DNA of 64,000 nucleotides from Cryptomeria japonica (taxonomy: Eukaryota > Streptophyta > Pinopsida > Cupressales > Cupressaceae), in contig NC_081412.1 of assembly GCF_030272615.1 (NCBI RefSeq), positions 475,671,657-475,735,656 of the forward strand, given 5' to 3'. How positions within the stretch are numbered: position 1 is the stretch's first letter; each line of letters opens with the position of its first letter. The notes beneath the pieces are model-generated. The model searched no databases and had not been told where the DNA came from. It saw nothing but the letters and a program-made list of their open reading frames with translations. Below, piece by piece: positions 12,061-23,900 of the stretch. Both the position numbers and the translations under genes were made by a program.

Positions 12061-13419
12061 ATTTCATAATATGTATTGTATAATTTGTATTCCCAAATAC
12101 ATTCAGACTTTCTGATTTACTTTTTTTTGTAATTCCTTGAATATTGTAATTTATTGTGGCTTGAATTAACTATTTTATTTCTGTTTTATGATTCTATGAA
12201 TATTTTGTCATGGCTTGAATTAACTCTATTTTATCTCTATTTTAATTCTCGAAAGGTCCTTAGAACTAAATTAGAGAAGAAGGTAGACCTTAGTGTTGGG
12301 ACATTTTTAAAAATTATTGCCATATGGTTTAGGGTTTATCTTCTATGTTTTAAAAGGTTTAAGTCTAAAACCCTAAAGTCTAGGTCCTAGCTATGTTGCA
12401 TTCTCTTTTTAATCTATTTCAATGGTCACCCCCGACAATCAGTTTCTGGTATCCTAAGTTATCCATTGAGGCCCATTATGTCATCCAATGATCGGCCCTT
12501 TGTGTTAGCCATCTAGTTCCCCTCTCTTTCATTTTTTGTTTAACTGTCCTCCAGCTTCAATCAGATCCACAACTACTATTTGCATGCAGTTGCATGATTA
12601 GATTAATGGGATGGAAAATATTAACTCTACAACCTGACTGCTTACATGGTAGATGGGACCCGCTCAATCTCACTATGCATATATGTGGACAAATCAACAA
12701 GTCCCACATGGAGGGCAAGTTGGCATGGTGGAAAGGTGAGCCTGACATGGTCACATCCTTTGCAATTTACTTAGAAGTGAACAATTTGGCAAAGATCAAT
12801 GGCCAGAAGTGATTGCGCATTTGTACAACTAATAAAATATGCGTCCAAAGTCTAATTCCGCAATGCTCCTGCAGATGTGGCATGTGGGACCCATGAAGGC
12901 TAATGGTAATAAGACACGAGCATATGGACAACTAAGTGACATAATAAGATTGTGGGACCTATGCCCCCATTTTTTAAGTGTGATATACGGATACACTTTG
13001 ACAGGAGATCTACGATAGAGATTGTTACATGATTGTGCAATTGCGAAAAGGTGCATGTCCAAGATAACTCCGCAATGCTGACATTTCCGAGGAGGTTTAA
13101 GAGGTAATAGTGAAATAAAAATATATTAAATCTACTATGTGCCCCAACATTCAAATATGAATTGCAACCTTTACCTCCTGTCATCACATGTGCATATGTG
13201 CCCGCAGTTAATCAATCCATTTTTCTCATTATGATCTCCCTCTAGTTCATATTTATAGTGCTCTGCATATTCTAAAAATTATTTGATGACTTTTACTATA
13301 ATAGTTAGGGTTTCTAAGAACAAATTGGTGTTTGCACTTTCATTACACTACTACTATCTTTTGACTTGCTCTACATAATTCTAGTTTTCTCATTGTTGTC
13401 TTAACTACGTAGGATTTAA
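12061..13419. other. No gene recognised
   Basis: Short overlapping frames on both strands at 12560-13190 contradict one another and lack motifs. The phrase (G)TGGGACCCATG/GTGGGACCT recurs at about 12655, 12885 and 12953, so an old repeat is possible. A single CCCTAACCCTAGG at 13468 is too short to be an interstitial telomere array. Confidence 0.35.
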
Positions 13420-16320
13420 TTGCAATTGAAATATATAAGCTTCTCATTTCTACTAGTATGTAGAACCCTAACCCTAGGAATGACAAATTCGTATAATTTA
13501 GGGAAGAGAAAGTTCTCTGAAGAAATAATTGCACAGCTCCTTGGATCATCAGAAACACAAAAGAGATCCAAGCCTTGGTCTCGACCATATGAATTCATCA
13601 TTGATCACTCTGCTAGAATTAGGGATGCATTGATTCAACCATTAGGTTTTAGTCTCTAGAGGAGAGGCTACAAAAATAAGGAGAGAGTTCTAGTGTCCAA
13701 CATATGGAATTGTAATTTGGAAAAACTTGTGGTGCCAAATGTCTATGTGAATATTGAATTGATTGCTATAATTGTTGCAAATTATAAGCCTAATACTAGA
13801 GAGATTGTGTCCAGTAAAGGTGACAGGGTAATAAAGATCACCAGAGATGTTACCAATGAAGTGTTCATGCTCAACCCTAACACAGATTGGGTTATTGATC
13901 CATAAGAGCCAGATATGGAGTATAAGAAAAGTGATCTATTATAGAAAAATATTTGCATTATTCAAGCCTCCACACATAAAGGGAGATGATAGAAAGTTGA
14001 CATCAAATAAAATTGCCCCTTTCAACACAAATCAATCTATCAATTACTTTTTGGATGTACATACTATGATTTATGTCAAGTCTATGTTGTAGATGCAAGG
14101 GACCTGATTCCAAACTGGATGTTGATTCTTTGTATGGATATCCAAAGTAGGGCTATCAATAGACCTTTCAACTATGCTTTTGTGGTAGCTCAGGGTTTGC
14201 ATAATGCCTTGTGTGATTTCAAAATGGGCAAATAATTTTTTTTCATTTATTAATCTCTCCTGATGCATATAATTTTTTGCAAAGCTATTAAGGTATGGCA
14301 TCCTAATTTGGATATTGTAACCATGGTTAAAGGAGAGAAGATTCCGATTTAGGAATGTACCTATATCTCGGACTCAAATATGAATGAGTCAAATTATTTG
14401 GTTTTTAAAAATTTATTTATGAAAAAGCTTTTGAGTATTTTGTAGAAGGAAGTTAGGTGGGGTCTAAGCCCAATGGCTAAGGAATTTATCAGACCCAAAG
14501 CCCTTAATCCTATTACTCCTAGGGTTTTTGGTAGTCCTATTACTCCTACGATTTTTCCTATTACTATTAAGGATAGGGTGGCCTTTTTAGAAATCATGCA
14601 TCAATTAAATGAGGTAGATATGTCTTTGATGGGAGTGTCACACAAGAAAGGATCGATGATCCCATCACAAGTTGTGATTGGGATGTATCACTTTTTAAAT
14701 AGGAAAGCATATGATATCTTGGATTTTATGTTGAACAAGTATATACTTTGTTGAGCTAGATATAGGTTTTATGACTCTAAATGGTTTTTGAAAAAAGCCT
14801 GGGAAGGCTAAAACACCAGAGCATCAATAGAATGAGGAAGATGATGAGACCTCATAAGAAATGCAGAAAAATATGAGGAATTATTGACAAGAAAGGCAAG
14901 GTGTTTTGACATGCAATATGAGGAAAATAGAAGAAAGAAGGAGGCCAATTCTTACTCCCTAGCATGGGAGATGCAAATAATCCCAAAAGCAAGGATGAGA
15001 GAAATTTTTTCTACTTATATAGATGTTGATAGAATGCCCCTGCCTCATGAGAGACCCACTTGGATGTTATACCCCCAGTGCAGGTAGTAGAGGAGGAAAG
15101 CCCAAAATATCCTTAGTCAATTAGTTGTCCCATTTGCCCTTCTTCCCCTCCCTTGAGCCCTCAAGAACTACCATCCACATCTTCTCTTGATCTAGAATCA
15201 TCACACCCTTCCCCCTCAGAAAGACTGCTTGCAGAGGTTGCCATGAAGAGGACCATGAGTGCACCATATTTGAGTGGTTGTGTTCTTCAATTCCTAGAGA
15301 GCCCTAGAGTTGTCACTCCCTTGTATATATTGTCTCTAGGAAGATAAATCCCTTTCTAGTCATATGAAGGATTTGAATTCCAAGGGGATGATCCCTTACC
15401 TCCTCATAGTTTTGATACAAGGACAAGGGTTACCATTCAAAATCATCCTAAGGAGTGGGCCCTTGGTTCTTTTGAACTTGGGGGAGATCTCAGTGAAGAT
15501 GTGAGATTGAATGTTTCTAAATAATTCATGAGTGATGATGATTTCATAAATACCATGGAATTCAAGAATTTTGTTATAAGAAATTTGACACATGAAATAG
15601 AAAAGAGTAGAGGTATTAAAAATTTTATAATATGGGGAATAAGAAATATTAAGAATGAAAGATGAGGTCCTAAGAGTGGCAAAGGAATAATTGATTGCTA
15701 TGACTACAAAGATAGGAAGGCAAATTGTAAAGAGTAGCAAGGTATTCCTTTTGGAAGGATGGGATATCTCTTCTGCTATTTTTTTTCATGAATTAAGGAC
15801 ATATGACATATATCTAGACTCAATGGATCTAGTGCAAAGAGAGGAAGTAGTATCAAGAGCACTATTTGATGATCATCTTGATCCACTAGTTATTTGGTTT
15901 CTTCATAGAGTCACAAAAAGGCCTAGTATGAGCTATGAAGTTGATCAATTATTTGAGGGGATGTTAGTCAAAAGAGTGGTTAACATTTACATTACAGAAG
16001 CAACATGCCTCAATATAAATGTGGAAAAATATACTCGTAAGGTGGCTTTGAAGACAAATGAAGAGGTCACAATTTTGAGAGAGAATGTAACTGCTTTGGA
16101 AGAACAGTTGAGAGAAGGACCAACATATACACCTCCACGCATGATTGAGTATACATTTGATGAAGATATGAGATTAAGGAATGATCTGGCTTAAGCTAGA
16201 TTGGAGATAATCAACTTGAGTAATGAAAGAGATGTGCTAAAGATGGGCATTTTGCAAATGGAGATAAGAATGGAATTTCGGACCATGTTGATACAACATG
16301 GGATGAGCACAGGAAGTTTT
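13420..16320 (+). pseudogene. Decayed unknown TE-like protein, second locus
   Basis: A chain of plus-strand frames with few, scattered stops spans 2.9 kb: 13420-13659 (SKPWSRPYEFIIDHSARIRD), 13693-13905 (ending NPNTDWVIDP), 14473-14754, 14884-15087, and the longest at 15691-16194 (167 codons). The last one contains VTILRENVTALEEQLREG, a coiled-coil pattern that continues past the TAA at its end (RLEIINLSNERDVLKMGILQ). No known domain is recognised. It resembles the 8.2-12 kb locus in architecture (globular part, then coiled coil) but not clearly in sequence. It is best read as a broken gag-like or accessory gene of an unnamed transposable element. Confidence 0.45.
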
Positions 16321-16324
16321 TGAT

Positions 16325-17214
16325 TAAGCAAAAATAGTTTTTGAGGCAACCCGAAACCCCATACATAATTTCCAAAGATAGAACAAAAGAGTATCTAGAC
16401 CAACATTAACAACAACAAAACAAAATAGGCTGCAAGAGATAAGGACAACAAAAACACAATAGCTAGAGGAAAAGACAATAAAAAGCAAGCGAGGTGCTGG
16501 CAAAACACCAACAAAAACACAACCAACCAGCTACATGAAAATATTGAGACTATCAGTAGCCTCTTTCACCAGAATTAACATGGTCTTTGCAGCTTCCTTG
16601 AGGTCAAGAAGATCCTGAGGCATAGGAGCCTCCATAGTATTGGTGCTTTGTTTGGTCCTCCTCTACGTGGAGTGAGGGATATCCTTGGAGCTAGATACCC
16701 TAGCATCCATCTTCAGATCCACAAAGTTCCTTTCATTGTGAATTTTCTCCAATCTAGCCACAATAACTGACATATTGGTAGCAGACACTCTCAGCATAGC
16801 AGCACTGTTTTCCCTGATCTTTTTGAGGGCAGTCTCAATTTTCTACATCTTCAAGCTAATCTCCCCAAACCTTTCATCATATATGTACTTAAAAATCTCT
16901 ATAGCTTCACCATTTTTTTGAAGGCAATCCAACATCATTCTTTTTTCATCTTCTTTCCATAGGGCACACTCATTGCTTTCAAAAACACTCCCTTTCCCTT
17001 GTTCCTTAGTTCTTGCTTGGCCCTCTTTCTCCATGATACCTTTAATACTTTCCAATTTAGATGAGGAAGTTCTTTGCTTAAGATGCAGGGTCTTAATTTT
17101 ATGAAATACCCATCGTTTAAATTGGTACAGATCAACCGAGGCACTTCTAGCAGTTCTCAAGATATCGAACATGATTTTTGGTTTGTCTTGTAAGTCTTGG
17201 GAATCCAAGTCCAT
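16325..17214 (-). pseudogene. C-terminal part of the same TE-like protein, decayed
   Basis: Directly downstream of the 326-codon frame on the same strand. A 123-codon frame (16843-17214) reads KRWVFHKIKTLHLKQRTSSS and ends in a coiled-coil-like stretch. Another frame continues downstream with KEAAKTMLILVKEATDSLN and then a hydrophobic run to about 16330, where the minus strand carries a GGGTTTCGG...AAAAACTA hairpin-like motif. The same order (charged helix, hydrophobic read-through, GGTTTT/AAAACC hairpin) occurs at 59032-59390. This suggests one element family, with the hairpin in its 3' untranslated region. Confidence 0.4.
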
Positions 17215-17234
17215 TGGTTCTTATTCCTGGTTTC

Positions 17235-18215
17235 CTAAAATTTAGGATGTTGCTTATCCCCAGAATCAGAATTAGATAAAATAATCCTCTTACCCTTCCT
17301 CTTGGGCTTCAACTTGCTAGTATAGGTTTCCTCCTCCAAAGAAATATCATTGTTGATCTTGGGGATTCTAACACTCTTCTTAGGGGGGTTAGAGGCGACA
17401 ACCTTGTCATCCAATTGATAATCATGTAAACCGTCACTAGGGATATACTCCTCTTTTTCATCGAGACTAGCCTTAACCCTATTAACCCTAGCTTCCAAAT
17501 GCTTATAAATTAGAAGGATTAATCCTTGATGAGCCAAAGGGCTCGACTTAGGGTTCTTAATATGGTCAGCTAGATAGTCATTAAGGGAACAAACCAGATA
17601 AAAGGGAAAGGAAACCTTATTCCCATATCTAAAATGATTCAGTTTCATAGAATGGTAGCTATAAACTTTAGTAAATCTCCCATCAACCATAACAAATTCC
17701 ATTATCACTTCTAACATTTTATGCCAGAAGCTTTTTACCTGGTTGTGAATGAAGTAAGTCCTATCATGCTTGACAAGCCTCTCCTTTCTTTCTTCATTCT
17801 TGGGAAATGTCTTCACCACATTGTCATATAATTTTATATCCTTGAAGAATTTGACCCCTTCCATCGACAGTGCTGTCACCTCTGCAATTGACTTCTCATC
17901 TAACTTCACAATCTGCCAAAACAGGGTGACTCTCTTCTTATTCCATCCCTTGACAAAGAGTTTGGAAACCTGGTCCTTTTTCCCATGAGGATTCTCCATA
18001 TAACTGGTTATCGTCGCCTTTTTGTAAGCTTCTCCAAACTTTCTATTCCTTCTTCCAACCTTAACAACAAGTCGGCTCATTCTTGTTAATATTGCCCCCC
18101 ATTGTTTTAGCATTTCCAACCACACCTCCATCCCTAGATAAAACATTAACTCTGCAAAAACAACGGAGAATAGTAGAGCTGAGGTAGAGAAAGCACTTAA
18201 TCGCCCAAAAAGCAT
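17235..18215 (-). CDS. Putative plant-transposon-linked protein, 326 aa
   Basis: The second-longest open frame in the window, uninterrupted for 326 codons. The core (about residues 95-250) reads VTALSMEGVKFFKDIKLYD, then SFWHKMLEVIMEFVMVDGRF, YSYHSMKLNHFRYGNKVSFP and LAHQGLILLIYKHLEAR, followed by an acidic/basic low-complexity tail (LKPKRKGKRIILSNSDSG). The layout of a helical core and a charged tail resembles plant transposon-associated proteins of the Transposase_32/plant-mobile type. That is an inference from pattern, not from a database match. The first ~50 residues are unusually hydrophobic and may be out of frame: a different minus-strand frame (18061-18327, including DGRAGGKFVDCMMWTIMH) looks more natural there. 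No terminal repeats were seen. Confidence 0.45.
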   Translation of the reverse strand: MLFGRLSAFSTSALLFSVVFAELMFYLGMEVWLEMLKQWGAILTRMSRLVVKVGRRNRKFGEAYKKATITSYMENPHGKKDQVSKLFVKGWNKKRVTLFWQIVKLDEKSIAEVTALSMEGVKFFKDIKLYDNVVKTFPKNEERKERLVKHDRTYFIHNQVKSFWHKMLEVIMEFVMVDGRFTKVYSYHSMKLNHFRYGNKVSFPFYLVCSLNDYLADHIKNPKSSPLAHQGLILLIYKHLEARVNRVKASLDEKEEYIPSDGLHDYQLDDKVVASNPPKKSVRIPKINNDISLEEETYTSKLKPKRKGKRIILSNSDSGDKQHPKF

Positions 18216-18329
18216 GCATGATAGTCCACATCATGCAATCTACAAACTTCCCGCCAGCTCGACCATCATTAATAATATAGCTCGATCTAAGGGACATCAT
18301 GAGATAACAAAGGAGCAACCTTACCATTT

Positions 18330-19826
18330 ATACAAGTTACTAAGGTTTTCTCAAGAATATTTGAGATGGAAACGTTTTGTGGCCTGCTCATAATCTCATA
18401 TGAGCAATACAATTACACTGTTGGAGATTTCATTGATTATGCCTCTCCCAAATTTCTTACATGACATGATCGAAAGTTTTAAAACCAAGTTTGAGATGTT
18501 AAAGCAACTCTTTATTATTCATAGGATGTATACATAGAAAATTAGTAGTGAACTCAGAGTCTTTCAATGTTTAGTCACTAGCCACATGCCTACTTTGTTT
18601 GCTAGAGAAAGAATCAGAATAGAAAGAGAAAAGGTCTTGAGATCCAAAGCAAATTGGAAGGAAGATTAGATGTTTCCTGGTATAACTTCAAATGATACAT
18701 AGTTCATTAAGAAGTTAGAATCCTACATGGATGCACTCTCATGGTTCAACAATGGTATGACTAGAATGAAGTGATCAAGACAAAAATTGAAGATGAAAAC
18801 TATCAATAGCATCTCAAAGCTCTCCATGACCTCAAACAATATGGATTTGAAGAATTCTAATCCTTTTTCCTTGATTTTCTATGTTTCTTTTAGTTTTGAA
18901 ATTTTTAATTTTCAAATAAAGAAAAGGAAGAACATGTCAAGAGGCTTCAGTAGTTCAAGCACCATGGATTTGATCACTTCTGATTCTTTTTCCTCTCTTT
19001 TCCTTAGTTTTCAAATTTTGATATTGTAAAAGGCCCAAAGCTTGTTTAATCCTCAATTTTCTATAAGAGTATAATCAAGGCCTTTTTTTTCCATCTCCTT
19101 CTTTGACTTCTACATGTACTACAAAATTCCAATAGAAGTAGATATACTAATTCACCAAGGGTGAATAATATACAAAAGTCCACACTTATTATCAAGAATA
19201 TTATATGAATCAATGAAATTAAAGATTTTTTGGTTGAGGTTTATATGTCTACATTGTGTTGTTGAGTTTGAATTTCTTTTAGCTTCTTCTAAAGTAGAAT
19301 ATTAAAATTGCTTACTCTATTCAAAGGGATTCTATCTAGAGAACAAGTAATAAGTTGCAATTGGGAAAATTCATCTCATGTTGTGATTGATATCAAATAT
19401 TAATCATATCTTTTATACTAATGCAATTAATAGTCTCAATGATCCTGATGTAATTACTAGTGCAACACTACACTTTTATGATACTTGAATGTTGAATCAA
19501 AATTATCAAATAAATAATTACTAATGCAACCTTAATCTTGAACACAGAAAAACAACAGTATGTTAATTTATTAACTTGTAAATAGAAATTTGAAAAATGA
19601 AATTGCATATCAAAATTAAATGACATTCATAGAAACATAAAATATCATCAAGCACAATTAGGATTTTGTAATATGACAGATTAAATACATGATGCAATAT
19701 GAAACCAAAAGTTTAATAAATACCGAGTAACTGCTAGTGCTAAATATCTTAAATTTGCCAAATCGTCTCATCATTATGATCATAAAATTGAGAGCTTCCT
19801 TGATTATTGTCTGTGTTTTCTCCACT
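18330..19826. other. No gene assigned; possible gag-like traces
   Basis: At 18440-18830 plus-strand frames read protein-like pieces (FARERIRIEREKVLRSKANW and KKLESYMDALSWFNNGM) separated by stops, so an old coding relic is possible. 19030-19820 is AT-rich with no feature apart from the 3' flank of the hAT pseudogene. Confidence 0.3.
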
Positions 19827-22437
19827 CTACATACCTCCACTTGACCGCATCTCAAAACCAGTAGTACATGTCTCACTAGTATCCATTCTATCACTTTCAA
19901 TTGTCCCACTTTGGTTCGTAGTGTTTCCCAACCCTCTTCTTTCAGTTTTGGACTTCCAGATTCCCAATGCCCTTTCATAAGGAAAACTTTGGACATCATA
20001 CCTTGATGTATACAAGCACAAGAAATTTTCTAAATTCTTGTTGTGATTTTTCCTTATCTTTGATTTTAATAACCTCAAAGCACTAGTAACTCTCTCATCC
20101 TCCATCGAACCCAATATCATGTTTTGACATAAATCAACAAGTTTGAGAAACTCTAATAATGAATCAACCAATTGTGCGCTCTGACCTATCTTTGTCCAAA
20201 CATTTGTTACTAATCTCTCTTCCAAGGGGTTCTCCTTTTTTTTTTATTCTTCAAATTGTTGCCTCATAGTTAATGCAAAATGGGCTAATTACTCTCTAAG
20301 AATTGTTTCATTTAAAATTCCTTTTATAGTTTGTCCATTGATTTCTACAGATTTGCAAAAATGGTTTATCGAAGTCATTATCCTATGATGAAAATTAGCT
20401 AGATTGAGTTCCCAATATTGATAAAACACAATAGACATGGCTTCGAGTAAGTCATCATGAGGAAATCATTTTCAAATTTATGAGGAAATAGAAGAGGCGA
20501 TTTTCTTTAGACTAGCAGCCACAAAATCAACAATCTTGCTAAAATATTTCCTTGTAACACTTACTTCTTGCTTATTAGTGCGCTTTCTTGGTTCCATGAT
20601 CATGGAAAGGTGGTGCATTAGTATCTCGAATCCCCGTACACTGACACATAACTCCTTGTTTGCTTTAAACTGAAAACAATTGCTACCATTGTTCAAATTT
20701 GTCAATGTCTGCCATGTAGAAAATTTTACATCTACAAATAATTTTTTTTGATTTATAGAGATTATCAAGGGTCATGCATGTTATTTTACATAGCTTAGAA
20801 AATTATGCAATATACATATCTCTTTCTTGGGATTTTTTCACAATATGGTTCATTTCCTCTAGCATGGGGAGAAGACTTGCTAAAGTTAGGATTGTCTCTA
20901 TATCACATAACCTATGAAACAAGTAAGGAACATTGTCTACTATGTTGCGATGTTAATACATTACTGCAATAAAGGATCAACATTCTAAATAAAATCAATG
21001 CACGGGACCATGCAAGGAGATCCATCTGGTATTGACATCCTTAAGAAGCTTGTTCCCATTGGTTATTCTATCGGCAAAATTTTGAAATTCCAAAAACCGT
21101 TTGGGACTTCGATAGAAGTATGAGTAGATCTCTTTGATTAAATCTTCAAAATTTATTACTACAGGATATTTTCTCATTGTTTTAAAAGCGAGATTCATCT
21201 GTGGGCCATGCAATGAATGGCAATCATGTAGTTTGAACAAGAAGTTTGTAGTTTTATGCAAAGACCATTCTTATGACCTTGCATTATTGAAGCTCCATCC
21301 ACTCCTACACATACCAACTTTTTTGCAATTGTCAACTCATCCATACCTCCATATTCAATTAATGAATTCTTAACTAGGTGAAATAGAGTTTTTGTTGTTG
21401 CACTCTCCTTCAATTTAGAAACACATAGTAGATGAGGTTGGCAGACATGATTCTTTACGGTATAAACATGCATACATACCCAAGACATATTATCTATTGT
21501 CGTAACTTCATCCAAAGATAATGAAATAGAGTTTGACTCTAATTATTTCCTTTATATCTTGTTTTTCAACCTTAATAAGACAACTTCTCCATTCCCAACC
21601 ATTGTTTCTTGACCAGTGACTGTTAGGAAAGTTAGGAATTCCCAAAAAGTATAATAAAGTACTAATTTTTGGGGAGTCAGTCATAGGACTCCCTCTAGTC
21701 AAAATATGAAAAACAATAGTTAACCAAATAGATTTTCCCAGTTGTGCTATTGCCACTGCCTTTCCAAAAATATCTTCAAGAGAACCTCCAGATTCAATGA
21801 GCTTTTCCTATCTTTTCAAATGTGCATCATATTCTAAGGCACACTTAACATGCTGACATTGCTCCTTTATTTTCCATCCTATCACCAATTTTTCAATTTC
21901 ATCTATGATTTTCTTTCCTTAAACTTTGTCGGTATGTTTTTCAATTGTGTCAAGCTTATGCTACAACCTCTTCTACTTTTTATGTTTTCAACTAGAAATA
22001 TTACACTTGTATTCTATTGGAGAGTCACCATTGTTTGGATTCTCCACTGGTTCAATGAATAGATACTTTGATACCCAATAAATTTTAAAATGCCTCGCCA
22101 TATCCCACTCCCGACCCAATTTTGATTTGGATTTTCTTTTCCCCTTTCCTACATCATCATCACCTACGACATTGTCAACTAGGTCGATTATCAAATTCCT
22201 ACTACCCAAGGTATCTACTAGATCTTCTTCATTGTCATATGAGATATCACATTTTCCACCTTCTTCAATATCCAGTGTAAGTTGTGAATGTGATTGTGGT
22301 AGTTGTGATGATGTACCTTCATGATAATGTCTTTTACCACAAACATTGCTAAAGTATGAATTTAAGGTTTTGCATTTTGATGCCCTCTCTTGCCCTTCAC
22401 CACATTCAGAAGTCTTACCCTTCTTACTCTTCGACAT
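19827..22437 (-). pseudogene. hAT-superfamily transposase (ZNF862-like), broken
   Basis: Minus-strand coding relic of about 2.6 kb. Start: MSKSKKGKTSECGEGQ at 22437. An N-terminal BED/TTF-like zinc region follows (EWDMARHFKIYWVSKYLF, then YKCNIS with the expected second Cys lost). The core has VGVDGASIMQGHKNGLCIKL and AIHCMAHR with MNLAFKTMRKYP, the signature of the ZNF862/C17orf113-like hAT transposases, then SPKRFLEFQNFADRITNG and DVNTRWISL. The C-terminal hAT dimerisation part has LCLYTSRYDVQSFPYERAL at about 20000. At least six stops and several frame changes interrupt it, so it cannot make transposase. Terminal inverted repeats and the 8-bp target duplication were not located. Confidence 0.82.
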
Positions 22438-22489
22438 CTCTGATGAAATAAAGGCTGCCAAAAAATTATCTACTTGTTTAAAAAGCAAT

Positions 22490-23571
22490 AATAGACTATA
22501 AGACTCTTTTCCCCTAGGGCCTCAAATCTAGATGTCTGAGGTCTCTCCACTCAATAAGAATGATCTAAAAATTACTAACAAATTGAGATTAATAATATTA
22601 TAACACTTCAAAGAAATGATCACTTACCTTTAGATTCTCAGAGAGTAGAACAGAGCACTAGTAGATGACAATGCAACAATGGTTGTTCATGTTTGTAACT
22701 TTGCTATTGATCTGATTTGAGAGCTCCAAACCAAGTACTAGCCAAATTATGTAAAAATAAATTTGTTCTTTCATATAATCTTATACCAATCCATATTTGG
22801 CGAATATTGTATGAATTTTAAATGGTATACAAAAAAATTGGTGAATCCCGCTTAATTCTAACACATCTTATGGAAACATAGGGTGAATGAAACATTAACA
22901 AAACATATATGTTGTAATTTACTAGGCGATTATTGCTTGTCCATTGGGATTTACTTATAATAGAACTGGGAAAATCAATCCTCTTACAACATTGAACAAT
23001 TAATGGTATTGGTGAATATTAGGGAGAATTAAGACACTCTTCCGAAAATGCCAGGTGAATTGGGTCCTCATGCAAATTGAACTATTAATGGCTATTGGCG
23101 AATTAGGTTGGTGCATTAAGGAACACTTCTGAAAATGTAGGTGAAAATATTAAAAATGTACCATTGTGAAAATGTAGACTCTATTGATGAAATCTTTAAA
23201 TCGTTACAAATAACTAGGGAAAATGAAGGTGAATTAAAATGCATTTGACCAAAAATTTATAAATTCAAGGCGATCTGGCCACCTCAATCAGTCCAACTTA
23301 TTTGCCATTTTTAATATGTCTGATACCGAATATTCGCCACTAAAATTTTCTTTGCCATTTTTAATATGTCTAATACCGAATATTCGCCACTAAAATTTTC
23401 TTTGGTCTTGTGTAAATTACAGTAATATTCTCTTTGAAATGAAATGCTCTTGCCTTAATTTGTATATATATACATGTATGTCCATTTATGCAATATGAGG
23501 TTCTAGGAATTTATGTGTACCTTATTTCTCCTTCCTAAAAAGGAATGCAATAGATGTTTTCTTGTTGAATT
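22490..23571. other. hAT flank with GGTGAA-rich sequence, no gene
   Basis: The region upstream of the hAT coding relic repeats GGTGAA(T) many times between 22840 and 23240 and may be the subterminal region of that DNA transposon. GGCGAATATT at 22799 and its reverse complement at 23329-23338 bracket it. No coding frame was seen. Confidence 0.35.
23301..23400 (+). repeat. 50-bp tandem duplication
   Basis: Two 50-bp units (23301-23350, 23351-23400) differing at one base. Each contains the 10-bp palindrome CGAATATTCG. Confidence 0.95.
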
Positions 23572-23888
23572 TGTTGAGGTAAATTAATATTACTTATTAT
23601 ACTTAAGTCTAACCTTAGGTTAGTTGGCATTTATCATTTCCTAGGATGCATATTTATTTTTATCAAGTGGCTGAGTTATAACTACTCCTACCTACTCTTG
23701 CATATGTTTGAGCCACATCTCATTGTTGTGTTCTCTCTTCTCCTTTTGCCTTACCTATATAAGCATGCTTATGTACATTGCATAATCATCTCAATCTCAA
23801 TACAATGATCTATTGGTGAAACATATTTCTTTCTTTATGTGAATGTTTATATCTATTTGCAAGTCTTGGGAGGTTGATCACTCCTACA
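23572..23888 (+). repeat. Element B 5' LTR
   Basis: 317 bp, from TGTTGAGGTAAATTAATATT to CACTCCTACA. Confidence 0.82.
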
Positions 23889-23900
23889 TGGTATCAGAGT
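23889..23900 (+). other. Primer binding site of element B
   Basis: TGGTATCAGAGT, one mismatch at the last base to the tRNA-Met site, directly after the 5' LTR. Confidence 0.82.

Noticed and set aside
12557-13187. Several 65-95 codon frames on both strands
   Set aside because: They conflict with one another, lack motifs, and have no homologous partner in the window.
13460-13480. CCCTAACCCTAGG as interstitial telomere repeat
   Set aside because: Only two short units; plant telomere sites need more repeats to be meaningful.
23301-23400. Start of a CRISPR-like or satellite array
   Set aside because: Only two adjacent 50-bp units with no spacers; a simple tandem duplication.
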